Assembly: GCA_008080925.1 (NCBI GenBank)
Contig: VMDJ01000006.1
Location: forward strand, 1-31,627
Direction of reading: 5' to 3'
From: Gammaproteobacteria bacterium
GTDB lineage: Bacteria; Pseudomonadota; Gammaproteobacteria; Chromatiales; Chromatiaceae
Length of the DNA: 31,627 bases
Positions 30,311 through 31,627 of the stretch are shown piece after piece. A program made the translations under genes and the position numbers. Numbering within the stretch: the stretch's first letter is position 1; every line of letters starts with the position of its first letter. The notes under the pieces are model-generated. The model was not told where the DNA came from. It ran no database searches and worked only from the letters and a program-made list of their open reading frames with translations.

Positions 30311-31330
30311 ATGAATATGAAGCCGGGTCAAACCATTACCCATTTCCTTATTGAAGAGCAGCGCCAAATTAAAGGTGCGACCGGTGAGTTCTCAGAGCTT
30401 GTCAGTGACGTTGTGACCGCCTGTAAGGTGATCTCAAACCTAGTTAACAAAGGTGAGCTGATTGGCGTACTCGGTTCTGCCGGAAGCGAGAATGTTCAAG
30501 GTGAGACACAGAAGAAACTCGATATCCTGACTAATGAAGTGTTCATTGAAGCAAACGAGTGGTCAGGTAATTTGGCGGCAATGGCATCAGAAGAGATGGA
30601 TGATATCTACATGATTCCGAAGCAGTACCCACGTGGTAAATACTTGCTTACCTTCGACCCGCTAGATGGTTCTTCAAACACTGATGTTAACGTATCGGTG
30701 GGTACCATTTTCTCAATCTTGCGTTGTGATGGTGAAGAAGGCACATGTGATAAAGAAGGTGCATTCTTGCAGCCAGGTACCAAGCAGGTTGCAGCAGGTT
30801 ATGCCTTATATGGTCCATCAACCATGTTGGTTTTGACCACCGGTCATGGTGTTAATGGCTTTACTTTGGACATGAACATTGGTGAGTTCATCCTGACCCA
30901 TCCAAACATGCAGATCCCGGAAGATACACGTGAGTTTGCAGTGAATATGTCGAACATGCGTCATTGGGAAAAGCCTGTTCAGCGTTATGTTGAAGAATGT
31001 TTGGCCGGTAAGACAGGTTCACGTGGTGAAGACTTCAACATGCGTTGGATTGCTTCAATGGTGGCAGAAGTTCATCGTATTCTTACTCGTGGCGGTATCT
31101 TCATGTACCCAATCGATCAGAAAATGAAAGATAACGGTACTGAAGGTAAGTTGCGTTTGTTGTATGAAGCAAACCCAATGTCGATGATTGTGGAGCAGGC
31201 CGGTGGTGCATCAAGCACTGGTTATGAGCGCATCATGGACCTTAAGCCAAAGTCATTACACCAGCGCGTACCAGTGATCTTGGGCTCTAAGAATGAAGTT
31301 GAGCGTTTGGTGTCATATCACGCTGAATAA
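30311..31330 (+). CDS. fbp: Fructose-1,6-bisphosphatase class I
   Basis: Hydrolyses fructose 1,6-bisphosphate to fructose 6-phosphate in gluconeogenesis and, if the organism fixes CO2, in the Calvin cycle. 339 residues. The metal and substrate region FDPLDGSSN (D116, D119) is intact, as is the later GGIFMYPID and LLYEANPMSMIVEQAGG. AAGGAG (30297-30302) lies 8 bp before the ATG at 30311; an ATG two codons on is also possible. Single-gene unit with its own candidate promoter and terminator. Codon use is biased as in other highly expressed genes here. Confidence 0.97.
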   Translation: MNMKPGQTITHFLIEEQRQIKGATGEFSELVSDVVTACKVISNLVNKGELIGVLGSAGSENVQGETQKKLDILTNEVFIEANEWSGNLAAMASEEMDDIYMIPKQYPRGKYLLTFDPLDGSSNTDVNVSVGTIFSILRCDGEEGTCDKEGAFLQPGTKQVAAGYALYGPSTMLVLTTGHGVNGFTLDMNIGEFILTHPNMQIPEDTREFAVNMSNMRHWEKPVQRYVEECLAGKTGSRGEDFNMRWIASMVAEVHRILTRGGIFMYPIDQKMKDNGTEGKLRLLYEANPMSMIVEQAGGASSTGYERIMDLKPKSLHQRVPVILGSKNEVERLVSYHAE

Positions 31331-31343
31331 GCTCTTAAGAACT

Positions 31344-31371
31344 AAAAAGCCCGGCACTGCCGGGCTTTTTT
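31344..31371 (+). terminator. Bidirectional terminator between fbp and rhlB
   Basis: Perfect stem GCCCGGC/GCCGGGC with an ACT loop, five A on the left and six T on the right. It serves fbp and, read the other way, rhlB, whose stop lies 18 bp away. Confidence 0.92.
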
Positions 31372-31388
31372 ATGCGTGATGGCTAAGC

Positions 31389-31627
31389 TTAAGCCGCAGG
31401 CTTATCGCTTCGCGGTTTATTGTGATGACGACGTTTTTGGCCGTTACCACCTTTTCCGCCCGAGCGATTGTTATTGCGAGGTGGGCGAGGTTTACGCTCC
31501 ATCTTAACCTTGCTACCTGGGTCAATCTCAGCGATCAGCTCGCCCGTTACAGGCTCCATTGGGATCTTATGACCGATGTAATCTTCAATATCTGGAAGTG
31601 AGAACGCATAGGTCTCGCAAACAAATG
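31389..31627 (-). CDS. rhlB: ATP-dependent RNA helicase RhlB, C-terminal end (cut by window edge)
   Basis: About 78 residues up to the TAA at 31389-31391; the rest lies past the right edge. The segment YAFSLPDIEDYIGHKIP matches the end of the helicase domain of RhlB, where E. coli has YALNLPAIETYIGHSIP. A basic, Arg/Gly/Asn-rich tail follows (RKPRPPRNNNRSGGKGGNG, then KRRHHNKPR), as usual for RNA-binding extensions of DEAD-box proteins. In E. coli RhlB works with RNase E in the degradosome. The DEAD-box motifs themselves are not in the window. Confidence 0.85.
   Translation of the reverse strand, partial: FVCETYAFSLPDIEDYIGHKIPMEPVTGELIAEIDPGSKVKMERKPRPPRNNNRSGGKGGNGQKRRHHNKPRSDKPAA

Noticed and set aside
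1..31627. CRISPR array, insertion sequence, integrase, phage or toxin-antitoxin genes
   Set aside because: No regularly spaced repeats, no transposase- or integrase-like protein and no terminal inverted repeats were seen. The tRNA-Phe gene has no integrase or repeated tRNA end beside it.

Overview
The window looks like chromosome from a gammaproteobacterium that oxidises sulfur. The sulfur genes are an ATP sulfurylase gene (sat) and a membrane-anchored APS reductase operon (aprMBA), the reverse (dissimilatory) route from sulfite to sulfate. The backbone is gammaproteobacterial: mlaFEDCB-murA with a Ca2+/Na+ antiporter pointing away from mlaF, petABC-sspA-sspB, a DegS/AlgW-like protease, trmB, mutY-yggX and rhlB. 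A bc1 complex, a SCO copper chaperone and a class I fructose-bisphosphatase fit an aerobic or microaerobic, possibly autotrophic lifestyle. The species cannot be named from the sequence.

Layout. 1-1295: start of a Ca2+/Na+ antiporter (cut by the window edge, minus strand) and two small unknown genes that diverge from each other. 1342-4376: complete Mla phospholipid transport operon (mlaF-E-D-C-B). 4489-8797: murA followed closely by hisG-hisD-hisC. 8794-10763: a membrane-anchored HtrA protease (minus) diverging from a NIF3-family gene. 10930-13567: petA-petB-petC, with overlapping genes and a terminator whose loop contains a good promoter for sspA. 13709-14762: sspA-sspB. 14763-17423 (minus): SCO protein, then thiS-thiG-trmB-DUF3301. 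17447-18808: mutY-yggX, followed by tRNA-Phe with a clear promoter and terminator.

19201-26828 is the sulfur region: sat; an unrecognised 54-residue gene and a HIT-family gene on the other strand; a 396-bp gene-free control region; aprM-aprB-aprA with a hairpin and a strong terminator; then a tight three-gene unit of unknown purpose (116-residue protein, SlyD-like FKBP, TPR protein). 26860-29452 (minus) holds a DUF4279 protein and an overlapping operon: tandem-thioredoxin secreted protein, 61-residue helix-turn-helix-like protein, alpha/beta hydrolase. The window closes with a YrfG-like nucleotidase, fbp, and the C-terminal end of rhlB on the minus strand.

Most of the window is ordinary core genome, and I see no mobile element, CRISPR array, phage gene or long repeat. 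The parts that may be undescribed are the small or unassigned genes packed around sat and aprMBA (54-residue protein, HIT protein, and the 116-residue/FKBP/TPR trio) and the three-gene tandem-thioredoxin operon. Any functional link for these rests on position and known family chemistry, not on proof from the sequence.
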